From Solirubrobacter ginsenosidimutans (lineage in GTDB: Bacteria > Actinomycetota > Thermoleophilia > Solirubrobacterales > Solirubrobacteraceae): DNA of 14,710 nt. Below, piece after piece: positions 5,216 to 13,228 of this stretch (position 1 is its first letter; each line of letters opens with the position of its first letter). The stretch lies in assembly GCF_027587205.1 (NCBI RefSeq), contig NZ_JAPDOD010000096.1:1-14710 (forward strand). The letters are read 5' to 3'. Under the pieces are notes generated by a model. It was not told where the DNA came from and searched no databases. It worked only from the letters and a program-made list of their open reading frames with translations. Both the position numbers and the translations under genes were made by a program.

Positions 5216-6265
5216 TCAGGCCGTCGCCGTTTCACCGGTGGGGGATTGCCAGCAGACGCGGTCTCGGCCGGTCCGTTTGGCGGCGTACATGCGGGCGTCG
5301 GCCTCGAAGAAGGATTGGCTGTAGCTGAAGGGCGTCTCGTGGCCCGAGGCGGCGGCGCCGAAGCTCATCGTTACGCACAGGCCGCCGTGTTGTTGGCCCG
5401 CAATCGAGGCGCGCAAGCACTCGGCGAGCCTGCGCGTCTGTTCGAGGTCTGAGCCGGGGAGCAAGACGAGGAATTCCTCGCCGCCGATCCGGTAGCAGAG
5501 GTCGTAGGCATGGAGGTGCTTGCGGAGTTCGAAGGCGACGTCCTTGAGCACGGCATCTCCGACCGCGTGACCGTGCGCGTCGTTGATCTGCTTGAAATGG
5601 TCGATGTCGCCGACGATCAGGCCGACGGCTTGTGCCGTGAGCTGTGACTGCTGCTCGAGCTCGGCGGCGCGTTGGGTGAGCGCTTGCCGGTTGAGCATGC
5701 CGGTCAAGGGATCGATGACCGCGGCGGCACGATGCTTGACGTCTGAGCGCATCAACACGGTCTGAAAGATCGCGATGCACGTCATCAGCGCGAGCGGGCC
5801 GAACAGCAGCGGCGGATTGTCGAAGACGGCCCGGGAGTCGGTGACGAGCGCGACGCCGACGAGCAGCAGCAGCGACAGCCCCAGACCGGCGGCAATGCCA
5901 CGCTCGGAGAACCGCGCTCCGAGGGTCATGAGCGGGATCGCCAGCCAGGGCAGCATCGGTGCCTGAGCGCCACCGGTCAGCACCACGCTGCCGACGATCA
6001 TCAGTTGCGAGCCCAGCCACGCCGCGAAGAGCGCGTACTCGGGGGTCGTGACGTGTGCGATGCGGGTGTCGGCGAGGCGGAACATCGCGCCGGCGAGCGC
6101 AAGCGGGAGGAGTGTCCACCAACCGAGCCACGGCCCGGAAGCCACCAGCGCGAGCGCGAGCACGCCGAAGGACGCCCGGCGCACGGGCTGCAGCTGCCGA
6201 TCCATCTCGAGCATCCGCTCGCGATCCACGCCGTCCGGCAGCAGCCAGGAGCCTCGCTGGGTCAT
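5216..6265 (-). CDS. Membrane-bound diguanylate cyclase (GGDEF)
   Basis: This 349-residue protein has an N-terminal membrane region of about five to six helices (roughly residues 32-172) and a C-terminal GGDEF domain (about 180-338) that would make cyclic di-GMP from two GTP. The domain starts with DPLTGMLNR (185-193), has the metal aspartate in VGDIDHFKQIND (218-229) and the active-site motif RIGGEEFLVLLPG (259-271). The inhibitory I-site RxxD, normally five residues before GGEEF, reads HAYD (252-255), so product inhibition may be lost. The ATG at 6265 overlaps the TGA of the upstream PAS-GGDEF-EAL gene (ATGA), implying coupled translation. An in-frame extension upstream lies inside that gene and is unlikely. 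The membrane region resembles no sensor I can name. Confidence 0.92.
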   Translation of the reverse strand: MTQRGSWLLPDGVDRERMLEMDRQLQPVRRASFGVLALALVASGPWLGWWTLLPLALAGAMFRLADTRIAHVTTPEYALFAAWLGSQLMIVGSVVLTGGAQAPMLPWLAIPLMTLGARFSERGIAAGLGLSLLLLVGVALVTDSRAVFDNPPLLFGPLALMTCIAIFQTVLMRSDVKHRAAAVIDPLTGMLNRQALTQRAAELEQQSQLTAQAVGLIVGDIDHFKQINDAHGHAVGDAVLKDVAFELRKHLHAYDLCYRIGGEEFLVLLPGSDLEQTRRLAECLRASIAGQQHGGLCVTMSFGAAASGHETPFSYSQSFFEADARMYAAKRTGRDRVCWQSPTGETATA

Positions 6266-9138
6266 GGGGATCCGACCGTGGCAGCGTGCAGGCTGGTGAG
6301 GAGCGGCCCGAGTTGGTAGCAGACCAGACGGGCCCGGCCAACCTGGAAACGGCTCCACGGGCGCTGCTGTCGCGCGTACGCCTCGAGGTGCGCGATGACG
6401 TGCCCGCCGCTGTGAACCGGCAGGCTCAGCCGCGAGGCATACCCTTCGCTCCGCAGCGCCGTGACAACACGGGCATCGGCGGTGGGGTCATCGACGAGCA
6501 GCTGCCCCGCCTGCCGATCGGAGCCCTCAACCAGGCGGACTTCGTCGGCTCCGAGCTCATCGGCGAGTGGACCGAGGCAGGCATGCAGTTCCTCGGCGGT
6601 CGTGACTTCTGCGAGGCGACGGACGAGAATCTCCAGGCGGCGGTCGTGATCAGCTCGTGCGGGCGAGTCGTTGGTGTCAGCCAGCGTGGTCTCGAACGCG
6701 CGCAGGCACGCGGCGGTCGCGTCGGGCGCGATGCCGGTCCACGGGGGCGAAGGCCGTGCGATGCCATAGCCCTGGCCGTAGGCGACGTCGAGGTCGGCAA
6801 GGCATTCCAGTTCCGCGCGCGTTTCGATCCCTTCGGCACACACGTCGGCGTCGATGTCGCGGGCGTAGCGCACGAAGGAACTGATCAGCGGCGCTTTAGC
6901 GGGGTCGTGGTCAACGCCGCTGGTGAGGGCACGGTCGAGTTTGATGATGTCCGGCTGCAGGCGCATGACGTGCGTCAAGCCGGCGTAGCCGGCGCCCGTG
7001 TCATCGACCGCGAGGCGCGCGCCACGGGCGCGGAGGTCATCAAGGGCGGCGGTGATGGCCGCGTCGCCGGAGACGAGCTCGTTCTCGGTGATCTCCACCA
7101 CGAGCCCGTCAAGCCGCGCAGGCAACACGCGCAGGACATCGTCGGCTAGCAGCGATGAGGGGCTGAGGTTGAAGGTCAGATAGGTGCCGCGCGGGCGGTC
7201 GGGCGTGGCCAGCGCGCAGGCGATGGCTTTGGCTTCGAGCTCGTAGCCGAGTCCGCAGCGGTGGGCCTGGGCGAACCAGACGTCCGGGCCGCGGCGTGGC
7301 TCGCGACTGAAGCGCGCCAGTGATTCGTAACCGGCGATACGCCCGGTGCGGAGGTCGATGATCGGTTGAAAGACCATGCGGATGGCGTCCGGGTCCTGCA
7401 GGACGTCCTCGATCTCGGCGCGCTGCTCGTCGTCGCGTGCGAACCATTGGCCACGCGGTCCGTGCTCGGCGCCGAGCCGTTCAAGACCCGCGTGAAAGAG
7501 CTCGGCGCGGTGCTTGCCGTTGCGTTTGGCCTCATACATCGCGAGGTCCGCCTTGCGCAAGAACTCTTCGACGCCGCGGTCCGTTCCGGCGCTGACGGCG
7601 ATGCCGATGCTCGCCGAGATGCTGATCGGGCCGTCCGTGAGCTCGATCGGATGACCGAGGGCATCAAGGATGCGGGCGGCTGCCGCCGTTGCGGTGGCTG
7701 GGTCGGTGACGCCTTCGATCAGTACGCCGAATTCGTCGCCGCCAAGCCGCGCCGCGGTATCCGAAGAGCGCAGGCACGCGGTCAGCCGACGCGCGGCCTC
7801 CTGTAACAGGCGATCGCCTTCCGAGTGACCTCGGGCGTCGTTGGCGGCCTTGAAGTCGTCGAGGTCGACGAACAGGACGGCCACCTCCGCCGCTGCCCGG
7901 GGCCTGCTTCCCAAGGCGTGTTCGATGCGGTCGTAAAACAACGCGCGGTTGGCCAGACCCGTGAGCGCGTCGTGAAAGGCGCGGTGTCGAAGCTGCTCCT
8001 CGAACGCCTTGCGGTCCTCGACGTCGCTGGCCGTGATGACGATGCCGGCGACCCGGGGATCGCCGAGCAAATTGGTCGCCATTGCGGCGATGTGCCGATG
8101 GCTGCCGTCGGCGTAGCGCATGCGCCATTCCGCTGCCTGAGGCTCGTCCGCCGGCTTGCCCGCAACGGACTCCAGGAAGGCGCAGACGAGCGGGACATCG
8201 TCCGGATGTACTCGTTCGAGGAGCCGCCCGCCCTGTGCCCGCTCCCAGTCGGGGCCGAAGATCGGGCGCACGGAACCGGTGAGCGCGGTCATCGTCGCTC
8301 GGGCGTCGACGATGACGATGCAGTCCGAGGAGTTCTGCACGATCGACTGGAGCCGATCGCGGCTCTCCTGGGCCACTTGCTGCAAAGCCATGGCATTGGC
8401 GATCCGCCCGCGCCGTTCGCGGGCGAAGATGACCAGTAGACCGGCGATGGGCAACACGCCGGCCAGCATCGCGGGATGTCCCCTGGCCGCCAGCGCGGCG
8501 AAGAAGCCGATCGGAGCCAGACAGAAATCGATCAGATAGACCCAGGCGAAGCCCCGGAGCTCGGCACGCGGGTCCATGCCCAGGCCGACTCGCATCCGCA
8601 GCGACGAGACGGCAAGGTCACTGACGACCATCGACCCGAGTGCGAGCAGGCACACCGCCGCGACACTCCACAAGCCATCCGGCACACCCGCGACGAGGAT
8701 GACCAGCGCCGGGGCGAGCGAGAACGCGCAGTCCGCGATCGTCGGCAGCAGGCGCTGTAGCGGCGCATCGCCGCGCACCACCCGCAGCACCGGCACGGGA
8801 AGGTGCGCGAGCAGGATCGCCAGCGGGACCAGGCCGGGGGAGAGCAACAGCAGCATCGGGACGAACACGAGCTGAATCGGACGGGTGTAGCCCTCGCCGA
8901 CCTCGAACTGGATCTGCGCCAGCACCGCGCACAGCGCGGCCATCCACACCAATGTGCCCGCGCCGCCTCGCTCGTGCCCGGCCAAGAGCGCCATCGCTGT
9001 CGCTGCGACCACGACGAGCGAGCTCACCGCGAACTCGGTCAGCAGTTCACGCCGCTCCGCCCTCTGGCCGGCACGTACGCGCGATTGCTCGATGTGGTCG
9101 AGCTCTGCGGGGGACAAGTCTTCAAGGCGCGCTGCCAT
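6262..9138 (-). CDS. Membrane PAS-GGDEF-EAL cyclic-di-GMP protein
   Basis: The protein has 958 residues. A membrane sensor region of several helices (about 34-240) is followed by a PAS domain (about 262-375, HPDD at 311-314). The GGDEF domain (about 384-550) has DALTGLANR, LFVDLDDFK, GGDEF at 466-470 and an intact I-site RSSD at 457-460. The EAL domain (about 572-800) has the key segment YESLARF (604-610), FNLSP, EITENE, VDDTGAGY, IKLDR, AEGIET and QGYGIARP. EAL reads ESL but the catalytic glutamate is kept, so both cyclase and phosphodiesterase activity look possible. The C-terminus (about 820-958) resembles a GAF-like sensor. The start is uncertain: 9138 gives the best coding character, though its SD is poor; in-frame ATGs at 9186, 9225 and 9258 are alternatives. 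It is first in a two-gene operon. Confidence 0.92.
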   Translation of the reverse strand: MAARLEDLSPAELDHIEQSRVRAGQRAERRELLTEFAVSSLVVVAATAMALLAGHERGGAGTLVWMAALCAVLAQIQFEVGEGYTRPIQLVFVPMLLLLSPGLVPLAILLAHLPVPVLRVVRGDAPLQRLLPTIADCAFSLAPALVILVAGVPDGLWSVAAVCLLALGSMVVSDLAVSSLRMRVGLGMDPRAELRGFAWVYLIDFCLAPIGFFAALAARGHPAMLAGVLPIAGLLVIFARERRGRIANAMALQQVAQESRDRLQSIVQNSSDCIVIVDARATMTALTGSVRPIFGPDWERAQGGRLLERVHPDDVPLVCAFLESVAGKPADEPQAAEWRMRYADGSHRHIAAMATNLLGDPRVAGIVITASDVEDRKAFEEQLRHRAFHDALTGLANRALFYDRIEHALGSRPRAAAEVAVLFVDLDDFKAANDARGHSEGDRLLQEAARRLTACLRSSDTAARLGGDEFGVLIEGVTDPATATAAAARILDALGHPIELTDGPISISASIGIAVSAGTDRGVEEFLRKADLAMYEAKRNGKHRAELFHAGLERLGAEHGPRGQWFARDDEQRAEIEDVLQDPDAIRMVFQPIIDLRTGRIAGYESLARFSREPRRGPDVWFAQAHRCGLGYELEAKAIACALATPDRPRGTYLTFNLSPSSLLADDVLRVLPARLDGLVVEITENELVSGDAAITAALDDLRARGARLAVDDTGAGYAGLTHVMRLQPDIIKLDRALTSGVDHDPAKAPLISSFVRYARDIDADVCAEGIETRAELECLADLDVAYGQGYGIARPSPPWTGIAPDATAACLRAFETTLADTNDSPARADHDRRLEILVRRLAEVTTAEELHACLGPLADELGADEVRLVEGSDRQAGQLLVDDPTADARVVTALRSEGYASRLSLPVHSGGHVIAHLEAYARQQRPWSRFQVGRARLVCYQLGPLLTSLHAATVGSP

Positions 9139-9204
9139 TCCCCAAGCAGTCGGCGAAGGTACGCTCGAGTTGAGCGCACGAGACATCCGACGTAATGGAC
9201 ATAA

Positions 9205-9221
9205 CCGCGAGTGGCTCGCGG
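9205..9221. repeat. Short inverted repeat upstream of the GGDEF-EAL gene
   Basis: CCGCGAG and CTCGCGG are perfect inverted repeats with a 3-nt spacer. They lie in the 226-bp divergent region between the c-di-GMP operon and the secreted protein. It could be an operator or an mRNA hairpin; if translation starts at one of the upstream ATGs it is within coding sequence instead. Confidence 0.3.
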
Positions 9222-9288
9222 GCATCGTCCACTCGTCCAGTACACCGAGAATTGCCATAAAGGCTCGCCGCGCAGGACCGATTGAACG

Positions 9289-9317
9289 GTCAAGAGGGCG
9301 CCCCGCGTTCTCTTGAC
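9289..9317. promoter_or_regulatory. Inverted repeat carrying divergent TTGAC boxes
   Basis: GTCAAGAG (9289-9296) and CTCTTGAC (9310-9317) are perfect inverted repeats 13 nt apart. Each arm reads CTCTTGAC outward, giving a TTGACC -35-like box toward the c-di-GMP operon and a TTGACG box toward the secreted protein. Good -10 hexamers are not visible at 17 nt, so the site may instead be a symmetric operator for a regulator of both genes. Confidence 0.4.
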
Positions 9318-9364
9318 GGACGACCGCGCTCCGCGCGGCTCAAGACATGGAGGTCCACACCAGA

Positions 9365-10003
9365 ATGCCGATCATCATCAGCGGGCGCAGGAAGCGCTCG
9401 CGGCTGCTCGCCGCCACCCTCGGGGCCGCAGCCCTGATCGTCACCCCGGCCCACGCCGCAGCCATCGCCAACCCCTACAACTGCGCCCCCCAGCCCACGC
9501 TCACCCAGAGCTTTTCGACCTGGAACGACGCCAACCTCTACACCCCGGTGCCCAACGCCGGCCTCGAGAACGCGGCCACCGGCTGGATCCTGACCGGGTC
9601 CGCCAGAGTCATCGCAGGCAACGAACCGTGGAAGGTCGGCGGCGCCGCTGACAACTCCGCGCTCGCCCTGCCCGCGAATTCCTCGGCGATCACCGCCCCG
9701 CTGTGCATCGACGAGACCTACCCGCACTTCCGGCTGTTCGCTCGCAACACCGGCTCCCTCAAGGGTGTGCTGAAGATCGAAGTCCTCTACTTCGATGCCA
9801 AGGGCAACATCACCAACACCAAGCCCGTGGACTACACGACCGCCACGAACGCCTGGCAGCCCACAGGCATGGTCGGCATCGACGTCTTCACCTCAAAGAC
9901 GACAGTCGCCGCCGCCCCGGTCGCCTTCCGCTTTACAACCGGCAAGGACGCCAGTTACCAGATCGACGACGTCTACGTCGACCCCTGGGCCCGCGCACGC
10001 TGA
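9365..10003 (+). CDS. Secreted protein of unknown function
   Basis: The 212-residue protein has a clear Sec signal peptide: basic n-region GRRKRSRLL, hydrophobic LAATLGAAALIV and a cleavage site after THAHA-like PAHA (about residue 31). The mature part is rich in beta-prone segments (FSTWNDANLYTPV, GWILTGSARVI, LKIEVLYFDAKGN, VAFRFTTGKDASYQIDDVYVDPW). It has just two cysteines (NPYNC and APLC), likely a disulfide. The pattern resembles a jelly-roll carbohydrate-binding-like domain, which I infer from the ending DDVYVDPW and the alternating strands; no catalytic motif is seen. I chose the ATG at 9365 because GGAGG lies 11 nt upstream; the in-frame ATG at 9347 overlaps that SD. A strong hairpin follows the stop. 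Confidence 0.82.
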   Translation: MPIIISGRRKRSRLLAATLGAAALIVTPAHAAAIANPYNCAPQPTLTQSFSTWNDANLYTPVPNAGLENAATGWILTGSARVIAGNEPWKVGGAADNSALALPANSSAITAPLCIDETYPHFRLFARNTGSLKGVLKIEVLYFDAKGNITNTKPVDYTTATNAWQPTGMVGIDVFTSKTTVAAAPVAFRFTTGKDASYQIDDVYVDPWARAR

Positions 10004-10012
10004 CCCGCCTCC

Positions 10013-10044
10013 CGTCCGCCGGGTCCGCGAGGACCCGGCGGACG
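10013..10044 (+). terminator. Perfect 14-bp hairpin with GCGA tetraloop
   Basis: CGTCCGCCGGGTCC pairs exactly with GGACCCGGCGGACG around a GCGA loop, a stable GNRA-type tetraloop. It begins 10 nt after the stop of the secreted-protein gene. No T-tract follows, as is common for terminators in high-GC actinobacteria. Confidence 0.7.
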
Positions 10045-10143
10045 CCGAGCTCGCCGACGCGCCCATATCTGCGCCGGCACCGGCGACCGTCTGAAAGCGA
10101 CCCGTTCGATCGCGGACCCTCGAGAGCGGTCCGTGTCGCGCGT

Positions 10144-10158
10144 GGGTAGGGCCTGGTC
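10144..10158 (+). promoter_or_regulatory. GGGTAGG element before the 62-residue protein
   Basis: GGGTAGG is followed by 8 nt and the ATG at 10159. Its downstream bases (GGGTAGGGCC) are identical to those before the redox enzyme at 5076. This is consistent with a SigB/SigF-type -10 element and a leaderless start. No convincing GTTT box lies 14-17 nt upstream. Confidence 0.35.
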
Positions 10159-10347
10159 ATGGAGATCCCCAAGGACAAGATCCTCGAGCTGCTCCGTTCA
10201 CGCGGAGAGCACGACAAGGCCGAGCAGGCGGGCAGTGAGCTGCCCGACACCGTTGACACCGAGAAGCATGCCGATGTGCTGAGCAAGCTCGGCATAGACC
10301 CGGGGGACGTGCTCAGCAACCTCGGCGGCGGGCTCGCGGGCTTTTGA
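10159..10347 (+). CDS. Small conserved actinobacterial protein, unknown function
   Basis: The 62-residue protein begins MEIPKDKILELLRSRGEHDKA, continues with AEQAGSELPDTVDTEKHADV and LSKLGIDPGDVLSNL, and ends in a glycine-rich GGGLAGF. From memory, this layout (IPKDQILxxLRxRGDxDKAxQAxxxLPxxVD, then a short helix and Gly-rich end) is a very widespread short actinobacterial protein with no known function. It has no signal peptide or membrane segment and is probably cytosolic and helical. The ATG follows GGGTAGG by 8 nt. The next gene starts 45 nt downstream on the same strand. Confidence 0.85.
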   Translation: MEIPKDKILELLRSRGEHDKAEQAGSELPDTVDTEKHADVLSKLGIDPGDVLSNLGGGLAGF

Positions 10348-10392
10348 GGCCCTCCCGCGGCGTCTGCCCCTATCACGAGCCGCTGTACTAAG

Positions 10393-10794
10393 GTGAAGCA
10401 GTCAGTGGATCGCGCGCGCGACGTCGGCCTTATCGAAGCGGCGTTCCGTATCGCCAACGAACGCACGGCGCGATGGGAAGAGCGGCACGCCGACGGCCGA
10501 ACGGAGCTCTACCTCTGCGAGTGTGCCGAGCAGCCGTGCCGCAAACGCATCGAACTGACGCGCGAGCAGTACGAAGAGGTCCGCACTGATCCGCGGCACT
10601 TCGTGGTACTCCCCGGCCACGTCATTGCTGACCTAGAGACCGTCGTGGGATCGTTCGACGGCTACGAGATGATCGAGAAACCGAGCGCTCTGCTGCAACT
10701 GCTCGTCGAGACCGATCCTCGAAGCGCGACGTCAGGCCCGGAAGCGGATGCAGCCCGGGCGCTCGCTCACGAGATCGATCCGAACCTCGCCTAG
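10393..10794 (+). CDS. Unnamed 133-residue protein with Cys motif
   Basis: I do not recognise a named family. The protein has a helical N-terminus (VGLIEAAFRIANERTARWEE), then LYLCECAEQPCRKRIELT, a CxCx5C arrangement that could hold a metal. After that come REQYEEVRTDPRHFVVLPGH and an acidic C-terminus. I recall similar short proteins in Solirubrobacterales, where a CxCx(4-5)C segment precedes the RIELTxxEYExVRxDPxxFVVxPGH block, but no function is known. The start is GTG at 10393, with a second GTG at 10405; neither has a good SD. No membrane or signal segment is present. It may be co-transcribed with the 62-residue gene 45 nt upstream. Confidence 0.75.
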   Translation: MKQSVDRARDVGLIEAAFRIANERTARWEERHADGRTELYLCECAEQPCRKRIELTREQYEEVRTDPRHFVVLPGHVIADLETVVGSFDGYEMIEKPSALLQLLVETDPRSATSGPEADAARALAHEIDPNLA

Positions 10795-10889
10795 CGGCAC
10801 GATCGAGCGCCGCAGGCCGCATCATCGACGGGGCGGTGCGCGATGCGGGCACCTGTGACCGTTGGCGAGCCTTGGGGCCGTGGCTTTCG

Positions 10890-12374
10890 TCAGTGAGTGG
10901 ATGCGTCTGGCTGAGGTGAGCGGGATGCGGGTGTCTCGGCGCGAGCGCGCGTCGCCATTCGGCCGAGCTCACTGAGTTCCTCCGCGATGTACGCGGGGAG
11001 GTGCCGCACCTCGGGAAGTGCGTCTGGGTCGGCGTAGCAGCCGAAGAAGAGCTCCTGGCGGTAGCGGACCATTCCGATCGCGAGGGCGTGGCCCTGGGTG
11101 ATCGGCACGACGGAGTAGACCTCTCCAAGTGCGCATCCGAGCAGGTAGAGCGATCCTCTCGGGGCGGGCGACTGTGACACGGTCAGGTTGAACTGCCGCG
11201 GCGCGGCCATCGCCTTGGCGGCCGGCGATCGCAGCGGCGCCGGGAGCAGGCCCGCGGCTTGGTAGAGCGTCCGGGTTCCGATCGGCCGGTCGGTCTGCTT
11301 GAGCCCCTGGGTCTGCTCGCGGACCCAGTCCAGGCGCTCCAGCGCGGAGTCCAGGTGGACAGGCAGCGCGATGGTGATCATGGAGATCTGGTTGCCGGCG
11401 GCGGTGTCGCCGGGGCGGCGCATGCTCACGGGAACCATTGCCTTCAGCGGTTGGAGCAGTGGCTGCTCGTCCTCGCGCTGGAGAAGTGCGCGGACCGCGC
11501 CGGCGACCGCGGCGAGGCCGACGTCGTTGAGCGTGCCGCCGATGCGACGCGCCGCTCGGAGCTCGTCGCGCCGTGCGTGGTAGCCGACCAGCGTGCGGCG
11601 CGCGCCGATCGGGACGTTGAGCGCGCTTGGCGGCGCCGGTGAAAACGCTTCCTCGGCGGCAGCGCCCAGCACGCGCCTGGCATCCCGGAGAGCATTCGCC
11701 GCGGTGTCGGGCGCGTGCGCGGCCGCGGTTGCGCCGGTGCGGAGCGCGCCGACGCCATCGGCGAACCCCCGCGTCATCGCGTCCAGCGCCCAACCGACTC
11801 GACCGGGCCGACCCTGGGGCTGCCAGGGGACCGGGGGCTGCGACGCCACGTCGGGCTCGGAATCGAGAATCAAGCTGACGATCTGCAGCGCGGCCAGCCC
11901 GTCGACGAGCGCGTGGTGGATCTTCCCCACCATCCCCACCCGCCCGTCCTCGAGCTGGGGGACCAGGAAGATCTGCCACAGCGGCCGCGATCGGTCCAGC
12001 GGAGCGGAGAGGACCGTCGAGCGCAGCGCCTCGAAGCTCGCGCTGCTGACCCGGTCGTCGGGGGGCGTGAGCGCCACGATGTGCGCCCGAAGGTCAAAGT
12101 CGACGTCGTCGATCCACCGTGGCTCGGACAGCCCCAGCGGCGATGGGTCCAGCCGCCAGCGACACCACGGCACTTCGTGCAGCCGCCCCGCCGCCCGCTC
12201 GCGCAGCGCCTCCACCGACGGCCGAGGACGTCCGGACGGCGCATCGAACACCGCGCTGAACCCGACGTGCATGTGTGACTGCGGGGACTCCAGGCGCAGA
12301 AATGAGCCGTCCAAGGGCGACAGGCGCCTGCCGTGATGCTCCGATTGAGTGCCGGGCATCGACGGCTCCGTCAT
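10890..12374 (-). CDS. Wax ester synthase/diacylglycerol acyltransferase (WS/DGAT)
   Basis: This 494-residue enzyme transfers acyl groups from acyl-CoA to diacylglycerol or fatty alcohols, making triacylglycerol or wax esters. The catalytic HHxxxDG motif is HHALVDG at residues 153-159. Other family marks are LSPLDGSFLRLES at 18-30, PLDRSRPLWQIFLV at 125-138 and the C-terminal half, with NLTVSQSPAPRGSLYLLG and GHALAIGMVRYRQELFFGCYADPD. The length matches the family (about 450-500). The ATG at 12374 overlaps the TGA of the STAS gene (ATGA), so translation of the two is probably coupled. The association with an anti-anti-sigma-type protein suggests stress-linked storage-lipid synthesis. A second in-frame ATG six codons in is an alternative start. 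Confidence 0.95.
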   Translation of the reverse strand: MTEPSMPGTQSEHHGRRLSPLDGSFLRLESPQSHMHVGFSAVFDAPSGRPRPSVEALRERAAGRLHEVPWCRWRLDPSPLGLSEPRWIDDVDFDLRAHIVALTPPDDRVSSASFEALRSTVLSAPLDRSRPLWQIFLVPQLEDGRVGMVGKIHHALVDGLAALQIVSLILDSEPDVASQPPVPWQPQGRPGRVGWALDAMTRGFADGVGALRTGATAAAHAPDTAANALRDARRVLGAAAEEAFSPAPPSALNVPIGARRTLVGYHARRDELRAARRIGGTLNDVGLAAVAGAVRALLQREDEQPLLQPLKAMVPVSMRRPGDTAAGNQISMITIALPVHLDSALERLDWVREQTQGLKQTDRPIGTRTLYQAAGLLPAPLRSPAAKAMAAPRQFNLTVSQSPAPRGSLYLLGCALGEVYSVVPITQGHALAIGMVRYRQELFFGCYADPDALPEVRHLPAYIAEELSELGRMATRARAETPASRSPQPDASTH

Positions 12375-12877
12375 CGAGTGCGGCCCTCATGCGCGCGGAT
12401 GTCGCGCGCGCTGGGCGCGGAGCGGACCGGACGCCGACGCGTTCGCACGGTCGCGTTACAGAGATCGGCGCGGGTCGTGGTGGTTACCGGGGCCTGGATC
12501 GATGCCGCAGTGGGTGGCGCGTCGATCTCGAGGCTGTGTTCGAGTCCGAAGATCCTGAGGATGCGAGGAACGATGGGTGGAGGGTTGGCGACGGTGAAGC
12601 GGCCGTCACCCTGTTGGGCTCGGCTTGCGATGTCGAGCAGGACGCAGACGCCTGAGACGTCGACGAACGTGACGTCCGCGAGATCGCAGATCAACTCGCG
12701 GGCGTGGTGCAGGGCGTCGTGGATGACGATGCGTGCGCGGTCGGCGGTGGTGAGGCTGAGCTCGCCGGCGAGGAAGATGCGCGGCGTGGCGGTGCCGGAG
12801 GGGTTGAGTGTGTAGCTCAGTCGGAACCGAATGGCGGCTTCCGGTGAGTCCACGGAGATGGTGATTGGCGGGGACAA
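12371..12877 (-). CDS. STAS-domain anti-sigma factor antagonist-like protein
   Basis: The 168-residue protein has a STAS domain at about residues 31-118: a strand RIFLAGELSLTTADRAR, then LICDLADVTFVDVSGVCVLLDIASRAQ, with the serine of VDVSGV at the position phosphorylated in SpoIIAA/RsbV-type proteins, then DGRFTVANPPPIVPRILRIFGLEHSLEI. Such proteins bind anti-sigma kinases and free the sigma factor. The C-terminal ~45 residues are an unusual Arg-rich tail (RTRRRPVRSAPSARDIRAHE) outside the fold. The start is TTG at 12875-12877, with GAGGAG 5 nt upstream. The gene precedes and overlaps the WS/DGAT gene by 4 bp. The conserved CTGACTTC element lies 38 nt upstream. No anti-sigma kinase gene is in the window. 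Confidence 0.85.
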   Translation of the reverse strand: MSPPITISVDSPEAAIRFRLSYTLNPSGTATPRIFLAGELSLTTADRARIVIHDALHHARELICDLADVTFVDVSGVCVLLDIASRAQQGDGRFTVANPPPIVPRILRIFGLEHSLEIDAPPTAASIQAPVTTTTRADLCNATVRTRRRPVRSAPSARDIRAHEGRTR

Positions 12878-13228
12878 CTCGACTCCTCGATCGGTCGCTT
12901 CACGTCAGCGGATCGGAAGTCAGGTATCGCTGCCGAGCTCGATCATGAGCCCGACCCCGATTACAGGTGCCCTCCTCGAACCCCGATTCTATTCCTCGGT
13001 GAGCGGCGTTGGCGAGAAGCTCGGCGAGCCCGAGCCGCGCCGACTGGACCGCCCGAGGTCATTGGAGGCAGGATCGCTTAGAAGGAACCCATCAAATCCG
13101 GTCTCCGTCGGACTCGGGACGGCTCACTGGCGCACTGACGAGTTCATCCAATCGGGACGACGACGATCTCGGCTTGGCGCGACACGATGGCGACGCTCCG
13201 ACCAGTCAACCGAACGGAGGAGACAGAT
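12878..13228. other. 351-bp divergent intergenic region
   Basis: This is the gap between the minus-strand STAS operon and the plus-strand DUF6325-like gene. It holds the conserved CTGACTTC element at 12913-12934 and a TAGAAT hexamer on the minus strand near 12990, without a clear partner box. Just before 13229 there is a strong SD, GGAGGAG. None of the reading frames across it looks coding. Confidence 0.5.
12913..12934 (-). promoter_or_regulatory. Conserved CTGACTTC element upstream of STAS-WS/DGAT operon
   Basis: The minus strand contains GGCAGCGATACCTGACTTCC. It differs from the 3376-3397 copy only in the three bases between GCAGCG and CCTGACTTC. It ends 38 nt before the TTG start, leaving room for a short 5' UTR and SD, so it fits a promoter or activator site. 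Confidence 0.55.

Noticed and set aside
6055..7149. Plus-strand open frame of 364 codons opposite the c-di-GMP genes
   Set aside because: It is antisense to well-supported GGDEF/EAL domains, crosses the boundary of two genes, and has no recognisable domain or SD.
11593..12336. Plus-strand open frame opposite the WS/DGAT gene
   Set aside because: Antisense to the HHALVDG-containing acyltransferase, with no domain.
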